Source of the DNA: Deltaproteobacteria bacterium
Lineage (GTDB): Bacteria; Myxococcota_A; Polyangia; HGW-17
Direction of reading: 5' to 3'
Assembly (NCBI GenBank): GCA_016937155.1
Contig: JAFGWM010000038.1
Coordinates: 113,510-177,509 of the forward strand
Length of the DNA: 64,000 nt
The number at the start of each line of letters is the position of its first letter. Within the stretch, counting starts at the first letter, position 1. The position numbers and the translations under genes are program-made. This document shows, piece by piece, positions 30,847-39,658 of the stretch. The notes beneath the pieces are model-generated. The model had not been told where the DNA came from. It did not search any database and worked only from the letters and a program-made list of their open reading frames with translations.

Positions 30847-32094
30847 TCAACTGCAGATGTTTTCTGAAGAACTGTTATGAACATGTAAAAACTCACCTGC
30901 AAGGGTATCCAGCAGCACGATGATATTACCTAAGGGAACTCTTTCATTTACAGGTCCGGGGAGATATACTCTAAGATTCTGAGTACTTAGTTCCAGTGAA
31001 GGAAGACGATCCTTTGACCATTTTGAAGCCATTTTTTCCAGTTCAGCACTTGTTTTTTCTATTAAATCAAAAAGTAGAGCTTCTTTCATTCTCTGAAAAT
31101 ACAGTTGATACATCCTTCTCTTTTTTCCTGCCACAAACTTTTTCATTCTGGAATTCCCCGTAGTACCTTCTTTCGGGGATATCTGAAGTATTTTCAATTT
31201 TTTAAGAAAATTTGATCCGGCATCCGGTGTAAATAAACGAATATCATATTTTTCAGTGGAGTACTGCATTGGAAAACTCGTCTCACTGAAAACAAAAATA
31301 CACTCCGACTGCTTTACCAGTGGAATACGAATATGAATACCATCACTTCCAGCCCTTAAAGTGAAATATACTGTTCTTCCGGAGGGCAGTGCTCTCGGGA
31401 GATCACATCCTCCTTCATCTGACTTTTCAATCCTGCACTCACCAACTGCATTACAGATAGCATCATAGATTGACTTCAATTGAGGAGGCAGTGGCTGCTT
31501 AATTCTTGCAGTTTCAAAATTTCGCGCAAAATCATCAAATCTTAGCAGAACATCCATAAAAATATCTGTTGCTACATATTCAGGTTTTCCAGGAATTGTA
31601 AATCTCACAAAATTATCAAACAGTTCAATCTCTTCTTCTTCATTCTGGGCACATTTAATCATGAAAGAAATTACTGATGGTGTCAGCAACGCCAGAGATT
31701 CTTCACCGGTCTGAGATCTGACCATATAATAACTATCGAAACTGGCATCATTTGTCACCAGTACATCCACAGCACTTGAATGGGCATGATTTATTATCTC
31801 CTCCCTTGGACGTTTCGCAACATGAAAATATCTTAGCAAAGGAGCCTTATAGTAATATTCAAAACGGGTGAATACAGCTTTCCTTCCTTCAGACTCATAA
31901 AGCTGCCAGTACTCTGAAATAATATAAGTCGTGCCATTAAACTCCAAAGTATTTCCCACCAAAGTTATTCCATGTTTTTTTAGCCTTTCATCCAGAGGCT
32001 TATCTCCGGTATAATGGCGACTTTTCTTACCAGCCACAAGCATCACAATAAAAAATACCAATAAAATACCGGAGGATATATATATATAAATCAT
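30847..32094 (-). CDS. membrane-anchored protein of unknown function
   Basis: One N-terminal membrane helix (IYISSGILLVFFIVMLVAG) with a basic stop-transfer end places about 390 residues in the cytosol. The body contains mixed alpha/beta text with no motif I recognise; a basic helical segment (RMKKFVAGKKRRMYQLYFQRMKEAL) near residue 320 could bind nucleic acid or lipid. The gene begins four bases after the end of the UvrA-like gene on the same strand, so both are in one unit. ATG 32094 follows GGAGG. No homologous family comes to mind. Confidence 0.75.
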   Translation of the reverse strand: MIYIYISSGILLVFFIVMLVAGKKSRHYTGDKPLDERLKKHGITLVGNTLEFNGTTYIISEYWQLYESEGRKAVFTRFEYYYKAPLLRYFHVAKRPREEIINHAHSSAVDVLVTNDASFDSYYMVRSQTGEESLALLTPSVISFMIKCAQNEEEEIELFDNFVRFTIPGKPEYVATDIFMDVLLRFDDFARNFETARIKQPLPPQLKSIYDAICNAVGECRIEKSDEGGCDLPRALPSGRTVYFTLRAGSDGIHIRIPLVKQSECIFVFSETSFPMQYSTEKYDIRLFTPDAGSNFLKKLKILQISPKEGTTGNSRMKKFVAGKKRRMYQLYFQRMKEALLFDLIEKTSAELEKMASKWSKDRLPSLELSTQNLRVYLPGPVNERVPLGNIIVLLDTLAGEFLHVHNSSSENICS

Positions 32095-32098
32095 ATTA

Positions 32099-34408
32099 TT
32101 ATCTTTTGAGGTCTATATTCATATCGGAATATCTGATCATATATTCTGAGTCATCTGCAATAATAATAGTATGCCCCTTTTCCACCATATTTCTGAAAAG
32201 AAGCCCCAGAGTATCCATATCCTTGTAATGAAGACCACTGGTGGCATCATCTATGATATACAAACATGGCCTTTTCTTTTTCCTTGTCAATTCTCTTGCC
32301 ATAACCATTCTCTGAAACTCACCACCACTCAATGTCCCGGTTTCCTGCCCACACTCCAGATAACCGAGTCCTGTTTCCTGAGCAGGTTTTATACTGCTCT
32401 GAATCTTTGCATGATTCTTAAAAAAATCAGCGGCTTCATTCAAAGTAAGGCCTAAAATATCATTAATATTTTTTCCACGCCATTTTATTTCCAGAATATC
32501 TGCGTTAAATCTTGTGCCAGCACATTCAGGACATTCGATGGTCATCTCACTCATATGACCTACACTTGCTGTAATCCTGCCTCTTCCACTGCAGGTTTCG
32601 CATCTTCCGTCCTTTGATTTTGAAGAAAACCTCCCGGCTTTCCATCCCCTCTGTTTACTTAATATGGTGGCAGCAAGCAGTTCACGAAAAACAGAGGAAA
32701 ACCCCAGATAACTTGCCACAGTGCTGTGGGGATTTGCTTTTGCCTGAATACCGGTAATATATTCAACCCCTCCTGTAAAATATTCTCCACCATAGGAAAC
32801 CTGGCATCCTGATTTTTTTTCACTGAACAGATCATTAATTATGGAAAGCAAAGTGGATTTTCCACCTGACATAGGACCTGTTACAGTTATAAGTGCCCGA
32901 CAGGGCATCTCAATATCCTGAAAAAGTATTTCATTCTTTTTCAGGGAACTGAATCCGAAATGGTAGGGGTAATTACCTGAAACAGAATAATTCTTTTTAG
33001 CAGATAAATTTCTTAAAATCTGAGAAGTAAGAGTTTTTGACTTATAAAAATCCGCCACATTTCCAGTGAAAATTATCTCTCCACCCTGTACCCCTGCACC
33101 TGGTCCTGTTTCAATAACATAATCAGCTATTTTCAAAAATTCCAGATCATGTTCAAGCACTATAACTGTATTGCTCTGGTTTCTAAGTTTATTTATAATT
33201 TCAAATACTCTACTTCTTTCCCGCCATGTAAGTCCTGTTGAAGGCTCATCAAGAATATAAACAACACCACTGAATCCCCCAGTGGCAACTTTTGCAAGTC
33301 TAAGCAACTGAATTTCACCCCTGCTAAGGTTTACGATTGGTTCTGATGCTTTTATATCACCGAGCAAAATTGTATCGCAGATAATATTTAAATCATGTAG
33401 TATCCTTGATAAGAGTTGACCTTCCACTTTGTTCGAGGGCGATATCTCAGAGAAAATTTCTGAGATTTCTCCAAAAGTCATTCCAAGTATTTCAGTCAGG
33501 GAATAATTTCGAAATTTCCATGAAGAAACATTTTCGGAATACCCCATACCTGAACATGAAATGCAACCTTCACCTGAAACAGCACCTCTCCCATGACACA
33601 CATCACATTTGCCCGTATTAAATCTTGAAAATAACCCTGGAGAAAGTGATGGTATCTGGAATCCACATTTTTCGCATACAGCATTTCTTGAAAATGTAGT
33701 AGAAACACCGTCCCGAAATACACTGACAACTCCATCTGAAACTCTGAATGCAGTTTCAACACTCTGAGAAAGTCTTGAGGCTGAATTTTCCCTGAGTTGC
33801 AGTCTGTCAACAATAACGTGATAATACTTTACGGGATTGAATCCTTCAGTGATTTCTTCAACATCTTTTACTTCACCATTCTCAAGAATCCTAGTAAACC
33901 CGCCGGATAATAAATTTTCCACAGAAAGAGAGGCTCCTGAGCATCTTGCAGTAACTATAAGTTTACAACCCTGTTCCCAAGTTAAAATTTCCCTTACAAC
34001 TCCCTGAACATCCCTGACTTTAAGAAAACTGCGGCAGTTTATACAGTATGGCTGTGCACCTGAAACAAAAAGCAGCCTGAGAAAATAAAGTAATTCAGTT
34101 ATTTCAATAGCTCTGGCACCTGAAACAGGAAAGCTGCTCCTGGGATCAACCACAATAGTTGGCGTAATTCCAGTAGCATCTTCAACATCGGGTTTTTCTC
34201 TTCTTTTAGTCCAGATACCATTACCATTTGAGATAGTTTCCAGATACCTGAACAATGATTCAGGATGCAATGTATCAAGAAAAAGTGAGGATTTTCCGCT
34301 TCCACTAACCCCTAAAACCATACAGACCACATTTTTAGGAATTTCCACATCAATATTTTTAAGATTATGGGTTTTCACATTCTGTAGAAAAATAACTTCT
34401 TTTGACAA
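32099..34408 (-). CDS. divergent UvrA-like ABC ATPase
   Basis: From TTG 34408 (GAGGGA upstream; starts MSKEVIFLQNVKTHNLKNIDV) the product is 769 residues, against about 940 for canonical UvrA. Both ABC halves are recognisable: GVSGSGKSS, LSRGEIQLLRLA and YILDEPSTGL in the first; GPMSGGKSTLL, LSGGEFQRMVMAREL and YIIDDATSGLH in the second. In the second half the Walker B glutamate is Asp. CxxC zinc modules are present (CEKCGFQIP, CDVCHGRG, CETCSGRG, CPECAGTR). A UvrB-docking-like insert is weakly conserved. It may be a paralogue with its own role or a drifted repair protein. It faces the SWIM/SNF2-like gene across a 386-base spacer. Confidence 0.88.
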   Translation of the reverse strand: MSKEVIFLQNVKTHNLKNIDVEIPKNVVCMVLGVSGSGKSSLFLDTLHPESLFRYLETISNGNGIWTKRREKPDVEDATGITPTIVVDPRSSFPVSGARAIEITELLYFLRLLFVSGAQPYCINCRSFLKVRDVQGVVREILTWEQGCKLIVTARCSGASLSVENLLSGGFTRILENGEVKDVEEITEGFNPVKYYHVIVDRLQLRENSASRLSQSVETAFRVSDGVVSVFRDGVSTTFSRNAVCEKCGFQIPSLSPGLFSRFNTGKCDVCHGRGAVSGEGCISCSGMGYSENVSSWKFRNYSLTEILGMTFGEISEIFSEISPSNKVEGQLLSRILHDLNIICDTILLGDIKASEPIVNLSRGEIQLLRLAKVATGGFSGVVYILDEPSTGLTWRERSRVFEIINKLRNQSNTVIVLEHDLEFLKIADYVIETGPGAGVQGGEIIFTGNVADFYKSKTLTSQILRNLSAKKNYSVSGNYPYHFGFSSLKKNEILFQDIEMPCRALITVTGPMSGGKSTLLSIINDLFSEKKSGCQVSYGGEYFTGGVEYITGIQAKANPHSTVASYLGFSSVFRELLAATILSKQRGWKAGRFSSKSKDGRCETCSGRGRITASVGHMSEMTIECPECAGTRFNADILEIKWRGKNINDILGLTLNEAADFFKNHAKIQSSIKPAQETGLGYLECGQETGTLSGGEFQRMVMARELTRKKKRPCLYIIDDATSGLHYKDMDTLGLLFRNMVEKGHTIIIADDSEYMIRYSDMNIDLKR

Positions 34409-34794
34409 AAAATCCCTCGTTTTCAAAAATATTTTTATCAGAAAATCTGTTTTTTCAGAATATCTTTTCTAGAATACAGAGGATAATTTATAATTTCCAC
34501 TTCATACTGAAATCAAGGGTGCAATTCATTTTTTATAAGTTGTATTTTATAGCTATAAATCGTGAAAAATCTATTAGTTAGCTATTTATTCCATTTATTC
34601 AGCACTTTATTAAAACTGATAGTATAAATAATTACTGTAAGATTCTATTTTTTGACTTGAAAATAATAGTAATTTCTGGTACTCACTTCAACTGATTATT
34701 GATTGTGCTTTTTTATAAAGACATTATAAGTACTCCCATCAATTGGAACATATTCAGTTAATGCAAGATGAGGGGATTTTGTGGAGGTCAGATT
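34409..34794. other. divergent AT-rich intergenic region
   Basis: The spacer separates the UvrA-like gene (left) from the SWIM/SNF2-like gene (right) and must hold promoters for both. A TATAAG at 34725-34730 is a candidate -10 for the rightward gene, with only a weak -35. A 14-base palindrome (TTTATAGCTATAAA, 34546-34559) lies near the middle, but such palindromes are expected by chance in AT-rich DNA. GGAGGT at 34783-34788 fixes the TTG start at 34795. No gene is seen. Confidence 0.4.
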
Positions 34795-37497
34795 TTGGAG
34801 ACTAAAACAGATAAATTCAGCGCGTCCATCGTTGTGGAAAAGGAAAAGCGTATTTTATCGGGTCGACGGGGTCATTTCAATATAACCTCCTTAGAAGGCG
34901 ACCATCCTTTTTTCAGTCTTTTTTCGGTCAAATCTGATTCCTTTCTCACTTACTTTGTAGATATTCACAGTCTGACTCCTGATGGCTCCAACTACTGCAG
35001 TTGCCCGGATTACAAGCTTTCCCATCTTGGAAGCTGTAAACATATTCATGCTGTCCTTTCTCACCTCAAGGACACTAATCCTCAGGCTTATGCATGGAGT
35101 GAACAAAAACAACCTGTAATTGAAAATTCCCTGTATGGAACATGGAATGATGGCAAACCTTCATTGCATCTGAGTCTACCAATTGGAACCGAACTTCCAT
35201 TTTATGAAGATCTCTTTATTCATAATGAACTCAGGGATATTTCTCTTCTCAACTCTGATGAGTGGTCGGTTTTTCTCGATGTAGCAAGGAAAAACAGAAT
35301 AGCTTTCACATTCAGTGCAAGAGAAATTATCAGGATTGTAACAGCTGGAGACATCCCAAGAAATGATGTTATCAAAGAGTTGAAAAAAAACCCACCTTCG
35401 GAAAATATTCTCGGCAAACCACTAAAATCTCATCAACTGGATGCGGTAAATTTTATCATTAGAAATTCAGTTAGCCTGATCGAAGAAAATGCTGGAACAG
35501 GGAAGAGAATTTCAAGCATCGCTTCTATTGCTTTCCTTATGAGAAAAATTTCGGATCTTAAAATTGTGGTTTTGACAAATGAACACTGGTTTTCACACTG
35601 GAAAAGACTTTTCAAAATTTTTCTACCAGTCCCTGTGAATTTTCTGGATGAAATTAGAGGAGTCCCTCAAAATAATTCTAATCAGGTAAACATATACATT
35701 GGTTCATACAAAAATATTCTTAGAGACGCCCAAAAAGTTCACAGGATTTCTCCAACAATGGTCATTTTTGATGAAATTCACACTGTCCATAAATGGAACG
35801 GGAAAACAGGTGCTCTCATCCAGTCCCTGAAATTTGACTGGTCAGTTTTTCTGTCGTCATCAAAAATACCGGTAGGCAGTGAACTTATGGTTAACCTTCT
35901 GCATTTCATGAAACCGGAAAAAGTTGCTCCTTTCTGGAAATTTAATACGCTGTATTCTATAAGAAATAAATACGGAAAAATCATCGACTGGAAGATACCT
36001 AATGATCTTATTGATGTTTATCAACAATTCCAGCTATCACGCGATTCCCAGTCCCTCAGAAAAACATCCTCCAAAAGAAGCATGTTCCGGGTAATGATAC
36101 AACCCGGAAGCGGACAGAAAGATTTTGCAGGCGAAAAACTGACACGACTTTTTGCCAGTTCTGCATCCAGATTTTCCTGGACACCATCTGATATTTCCAA
36201 TGCTGTCTCTGAAATCAGAGAATTAAGAATATCACTCGGGTCTTTTTCAATTGTTTCAAAAAATTCTTACACACCTAAAATAGAGATACTGAATGATCTG
36301 CTTGAGACATGGGGCCATACCGGTGAAAATATCAATCTCGTTATTTTCACTCATTTTAAGGAAATAAAGCAGTCTCTGTTAACACTATTGTCACCAAAAT
36401 ACGCTGTATCGGATTTTTCAACTGAGTTCGATAATTCTTCAGTTGGACTTCAAGTAAAAATTTTGTGTGATCATGATAGTTTTAGCCATAACAGCAGCAA
36501 TATCAATGTAGCTATCAATTATGAAATTCCTTGGGAGAGAGAATTCATTTCAGCTAGAAGAGAAAAGTTAAAAAAATCTCCCAATGGTCTTTGTGAATAC
36601 AACCTTGTGGTTACAAACAGTATAGAGGAACGTGCTCTGATTTTAGCCGATGGATTTCCTACAGCAATCGGTGAATGGTTTGATGGCGAAACACAAAAAA
36701 ATATTGATCCTGCCAAACTGAAAAATCTTGTAAGAAAACTGTGTGGGAAGAGAGAAGAACGCTTATCATCAAGTAAAATGAAAATTGAACGTACAGGCAG
36801 TTATGAAAAAGCCAATTTCATAAGAAGATCTGGAAAGGATAATCGAACCCTCAGTTCTGAACGTCTGTTTGGTACAACAGGAAGAAACCGGATAATCTCC
36901 ACTGAAACCGAAATATGGAGTACAGGTTCGACAGTTCCAGACTTTTCCGCTGACGAGGTTTTTGTTGATCTTAAGAATATTCTGGATGAAAAAATGCCCA
37001 TTATGGCAACTGCTTATTCTTCAAAGACAGGCAATTACCACGGTTTTGCAGTACTTGATTTTGCAGTTCTGGGTAACGCACTTATATCTGCCAACAGTGT
37101 TGTAGTGATATCTGATGGGATATCTGCCAAAGCAGCTCTGGATCTTGCATTCGGAAGTATCTCAAAAAAAATAAATGTTATAGATGTACTGGGTATTATC
37201 AATAAACATAATTCCGAAGTCAGAGCAATAGCTGATGTTACTGAAGCAACACTGGGAGTAAGAAGTGCCTGGGATGATTCTGAAATAAAAAGACTTTATG
37301 AATCAGGCCGGTTTCAGGACATTATGGAACTCGGAAAAAGCTCCATCAAAGGAACATGGGCTCTGATGTCATATCTTGTAAGAGAAATGATGTTTTTCGC
37401 CAGAGAAGGTGGGGAACGGCTCAACTATATAGTAAGACCATCTGAATATTTCAACCGAGGTCTGATAGACTCCCTTAAATCAAAAACAAGAATATAG
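34795..37497 (+). CDS. SWIM zinc-finger protein with degenerate SNF2-like helicase core
   Basis: From TTG 34795, six bases after GGAGGT, the product is 900 residues. Near residue 70 is a SWIM finger, CSCPDYKLSHLGSCKH (CxC...CxH). A SNF2-like core follows: the Q-like KSHQLDAVNFI, a Walker A position reading AGTGKR where GKT is expected, and a Walker B IFDEIH. Motif III (SGTP) and the motif VI arginine pattern are missing. About 160 residues at the C-terminus form an alpha/beta domain I cannot name. Active SNF2 relatives remodel protein-DNA complexes; this one has probably lost ATP hydrolysis. ATG 34768 is a less likely start. The gene stands divergent to the UvrA-like ATPase. Confidence 0.82.
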   Translation: METKTDKFSASIVVEKEKRILSGRRGHFNITSLEGDHPFFSLFSVKSDSFLTYFVDIHSLTPDGSNYCSCPDYKLSHLGSCKHIHAVLSHLKDTNPQAYAWSEQKQPVIENSLYGTWNDGKPSLHLSLPIGTELPFYEDLFIHNELRDISLLNSDEWSVFLDVARKNRIAFTFSAREIIRIVTAGDIPRNDVIKELKKNPPSENILGKPLKSHQLDAVNFIIRNSVSLIEENAGTGKRISSIASIAFLMRKISDLKIVVLTNEHWFSHWKRLFKIFLPVPVNFLDEIRGVPQNNSNQVNIYIGSYKNILRDAQKVHRISPTMVIFDEIHTVHKWNGKTGALIQSLKFDWSVFLSSSKIPVGSELMVNLLHFMKPEKVAPFWKFNTLYSIRNKYGKIIDWKIPNDLIDVYQQFQLSRDSQSLRKTSSKRSMFRVMIQPGSGQKDFAGEKLTRLFASSASRFSWTPSDISNAVSEIRELRISLGSFSIVSKNSYTPKIEILNDLLETWGHTGENINLVIFTHFKEIKQSLLTLLSPKYAVSDFSTEFDNSSVGLQVKILCDHDSFSHNSSNINVAINYEIPWEREFISARREKLKKSPNGLCEYNLVVTNSIEERALILADGFPTAIGEWFDGETQKNIDPAKLKNLVRKLCGKREERLSSSKMKIERTGSYEKANFIRRSGKDNRTLSSERLFGTTGRNRIISTETEIWSTGSTVPDFSADEVFVDLKNILDEKMPIMATAYSSKTGNYHGFAVLDFAVLGNALISANSVVVISDGISAKAALDLAFGSISKKINVIDVLGIINKHNSEVRAIADVTEATLGVRSAWDDSEIKRLYESGRFQDIMELGKSSIKGTWALMSYLVREMMFFAREGGERLNYIVRPSEYFNRGLIDSLKSKTRI

Positions 37498-37842
37498 TTG
37501 ATTAACAAACACGATAAACTGAGTTGCAGTGAAAATTTATTTCTGGACCTGGCGAATTATGCACACAATAATTTACTGAATATATTACATCTTTTATTTT
37601 CTCAACTAACTATTACCAATAAAATACTGGAAATCTCATTTAAAGATCTTACTGTCCATATCCAGTTATTTTCCCGAAAAAACATATCCATATGAAATCA
37701 GCTTTTTTTTGAGAATCATATCGGATATATTACCACCCATGGAAAAATAAGTACGGATTTTTTATGTACTTTTTTTCCTGTTTTTGAATTTACTGGAAAT
37801 ACCTACGTAAGGATTCCTGATATTAATTCTTGGAGGAAGATT
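37498..37842. other. intergenic region after the SWIM/SNF2-like gene
   Basis: AT-rich, with no convincing gene. It contains a candidate rho-independent terminator at 37749-37776 and, at its right end, the GGAGG that serves the exported basic protein starting at 37843. The short open frame at 37498-37695 has a TTG start without a ribosome site and no recognisable content. Confidence 0.5.
37749..37776 (+). terminator. candidate rho-independent terminator
   Basis: AAGTAC (37749-37754) and GTACTT (37766-37771) form a six-base stem with an 11-base loop, and a run of seven T ends at 37776. The stem is short and AT-rich, so strength is uncertain. It would end transcription from the SWIM/SNF2-like gene. 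Confidence 0.45.
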
Positions 37843-38667
37843 ATGAAAAAAATCACAATGTTTATGAGTTTACTGATGGCTTTTTCACTGACATCGCAAG
37901 TGGATGCCAGGAAAAAAAGTAAAAAAAAGAAAAAGGCTACCACCAGTGCAAAAGCTCAGGCAGCCATTAAGACTCTTCAGGGAGAGTTCAAGTTTGGGAT
38001 GTCAAAAAAGCAGGTTCAGAACCTTCTTATCAAGGATATAAAGAAAAGATACGCCAAGATTATTCTTAAAACACGTGGTGATCTGCAAAAGGATGAGCAG
38101 CGAGCCAAAATGAATAAGGAAATTGCTAATATTAAAAGCAAAACTGTGACGTTCAACGGTCAGACCACCGGTTGGGATACATCAATTATCGATGACCAGT
38201 ATGCTCATAAAAATTATGAAAGCATGATCCCTATCATTGATCTTGATAAACAGAAATTCTTCTTTTTCTTCAATGATCAGTTATACAGAATTTTTATTAC
38301 ATTACCCAAGGATCAGTACAAAGGATTTAATTTTGCAAAATTCCAGAGTGTTATTGAAGGTGCTTATGGAAAGGCTGAAGAAATATTCATGAAGGGTATT
38401 GGTGGAGATACTGAACTGCATCACCTTTTGTGGAAAGGCACCTCAGGAACTGAACTATGGGCAATGGATAAAACAGATGTTTATGGAAACTTTGTACTTA
38501 TCGTTCTTGACGGCAACAGAAGACAGAAAGTTGCTGAGTCACGTAAAGATCGCGGAGTCAAAATTCCAGGGGCTGGAGAACTTGAAGTTAATCCGATGGT
38601 TAAAGTTGTAACCGCAGGCTCCGGAGTTAATACCAAGAAAAAAACTGATAAGAAGAAGAAGAAATAG
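37843..38667 (+). CDS. exported protein with Lys-rich ends
   Basis: A signal peptide (MKKITMFMSLLMAFSLTSQVDA) is followed by a Lys-rich stretch. A globular middle then begins LQGEFKFGMSKKQVQNLLIKDI and continues with aromatic beta-strands (KQKFFFFFNDQLYRIFITLP). A second poly-Lys segment forms the C-terminus. The FGMSKKQV text resembles the start of small periplasmic domains that follow 'F-x-F-G-M-S' in deltaproteobacterial proteins, but I cannot name the family. ATG 37843 follows GGAGG. It stands alone between a terminator and the ylxP operon. Confidence 0.75.
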   Translation: MKKITMFMSLLMAFSLTSQVDARKKSKKKKKATTSAKAQAAIKTLQGEFKFGMSKKQVQNLLIKDIKKRYAKIILKTRGDLQKDEQRAKMNKEIANIKSKTVTFNGQTTGWDTSIIDDQYAHKNYESMIPIIDLDKQKFFFFFNDQLYRIFITLPKDQYKGFNFAKFQSVIEGAYGKAEEIFMKGIGGDTELHHLLWKGTSGTELWAMDKTDVYGNFVLIVLDGNRRQKVAESRKDRGVKIPGAGELEVNPMVKVVTAGSGVNTKKKTDKKKKK

Positions 38668-38810
38668 TTCCCCGCCCTCTCACATTTTACTTGATTTTCG
38701 AACAACGATACCTATTATCTGCCATTGGTGATCAGATACGGTTTATTACCTGTCTGGTTTGAGGACATCCCGGATTCACATATTGATATTATGTGAAAAA
38801 AGCTACAGGG

Positions 38811-38840
38811 TTGATCCTGACGCCGCATGACTTTTATATA
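38811..38840 (+). promoter_or_regulatory. candidate promoter for the ylxP-rbfA-nrnA-truB-rpsO operon
   Basis: TTGATC (38811-38816) and TATATA (38835-38840) are 18 bases apart, about 25 bases before the ATG at 38866. The 8-base inverted repeat TTCACATA/TATGTGAA (38775-38797) lies just upstream and could be an activator site. Eye-based only. Confidence 0.4.
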
Positions 38841-38865
38841 CTGGATATGAAAGGAAAATATCCAT

Positions 38866-39240
38866 ATGCTGGTCGTAGCTGTAGCCCGAATAGGGCTTGA
38901 TACCTCCGATTGTGCATCTTTGAAAGATAAAAGACGCATATCAAAAGGAATCATTGACAGAGTGAAGCATCGCTTCAATGTTTCAATTTCCGAAATAGAG
39001 GAAAATGATTTTCACTCTGTTCTGGTTTTAGGAATATCAACCACCAGTAACACCACAAATCATGCTGCCAGCAGAATCGACAAATTGCTCTCCTTTATTG
39101 AGAACCTGTACCTTGCACCGGTGATATTCAGGGAACGGGAAATTATTAACTTTGGTGCACTGGAACAGCCTTTTTGGGAGTTAGAAAGTGATACAGACTG
39201 GGATCAGGTAAAGCAATCTATATCCAGCTTTGAAGAGTAA
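38866..39240 (+). CDS. DUF503 family protein (YlxP-like)
   Basis: A 124-residue protein opening with MLVVAVARIGL, then SLKDKRRISKGIIDRVKHRFNVSISEIEENDFH, which is the DUF503 pattern. The family is found between infB and rbfA and is thought to help ribosome maturation; here rbfA follows directly, but infB is not in the window. AAAGGA lies upstream of ATG 38866. It is the first gene of the RNA/ribosome operon. Confidence 0.9.
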   Translation: MLVVAVARIGLDTSDCASLKDKRRISKGIIDRVKHRFNVSISEIEENDFHSVLVLGISTTSNTTNHAASRIDKLLSFIENLYLAPVIFREREIINFGALEQPFWELESDTDWDQVKQSISSFEE

Positions 39241-39247
39241 AGTGAAT

Positions 39248-39658
39248 ATGAAGAAAAAAAGCAGAGAAAATCCCGGTAAACCAAGACCCCAGAGAAAAGG
39301 GAATGGTATGAGAAGGCAAAAAATGGTTGCCTCTCAGGTTTTTGAAGTTCTAAGTCTCACTATTATCGGTTCTTTTGAAGATCCCCGTCTTAGTGGGATA
39401 GGCATCACACATGTCGATATGTCACCTGATCTGAGACTCGCAAAAGTTTATATCTCTTCTTCTCAGGAGGATTTCGACTTTACCGTGGCAATCAATGTAC
39501 TTAAAAAAGCCACAGGAAAACTCAGAAATACAATTGCTATTGAACTAAATATGAAAAGAGTTCCAGAGCTGGCATTCTTTCCTGATTACATTATTACAGA
39601 AGCATGGAAAATGGAAAAACTGCTATCGGAAATGAATGATGAGGTATCTGATGATTGA
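39248..39658 (+). CDS. rbfA: 30S ribosome-binding factor
   Basis: After a basic head the KH-like fold is visible: SQVFEVLSLTIIGSFEDPRLSGIGITHVDMSPDLRLAKVYIS, where DPRL and the VxMSxDLxxAKVY text are RbfA signatures, and then LRNTIAIELNMKRVPELAFFPD. RbfA binds the 30S subunit during 16S rRNA 5'-end maturation. The ATG at 39248 was preferred to the TTG at 39230; ATG 39308 (MRRQKM) is also possible and would match shorter homologues. It overlaps nrnA slightly. Confidence 0.93.
   Translation: MKKKSRENPGKPRPQRKGNGMRRQKMVASQVFEVLSLTIIGSFEDPRLSGIGITHVDMSPDLRLAKVYISSSQEDFDFTVAINVLKKATGKLRNTIAIELNMKRVPELAFFPDYIITEAWKMEKLLSEMNDEVSDD

Noticed and set aside
34546..34559. TTTATAGCTATAAA as an operator between the UvrA-like and SWIM genes
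   Set aside because: A 14-base AT-rich palindrome is expected several times by chance in 64 kb of this composition, and it does not overlap a clear promoter.
37498..37695. 65-codon open frame directly after the SWIM/SNF2-like gene
   Set aside because: It begins at a TTG adjoining the previous stop, has no ribosome site, and its translation is low-information Leu/Ile/Asn text.
38668..38865. Riboswitch or RNA gene upstream of ylxP
   Set aside because: Only a small TTCACATA/TATGTGAA inverted repeat and a promoter candidate are visible; no conserved riboswitch core was recognised.
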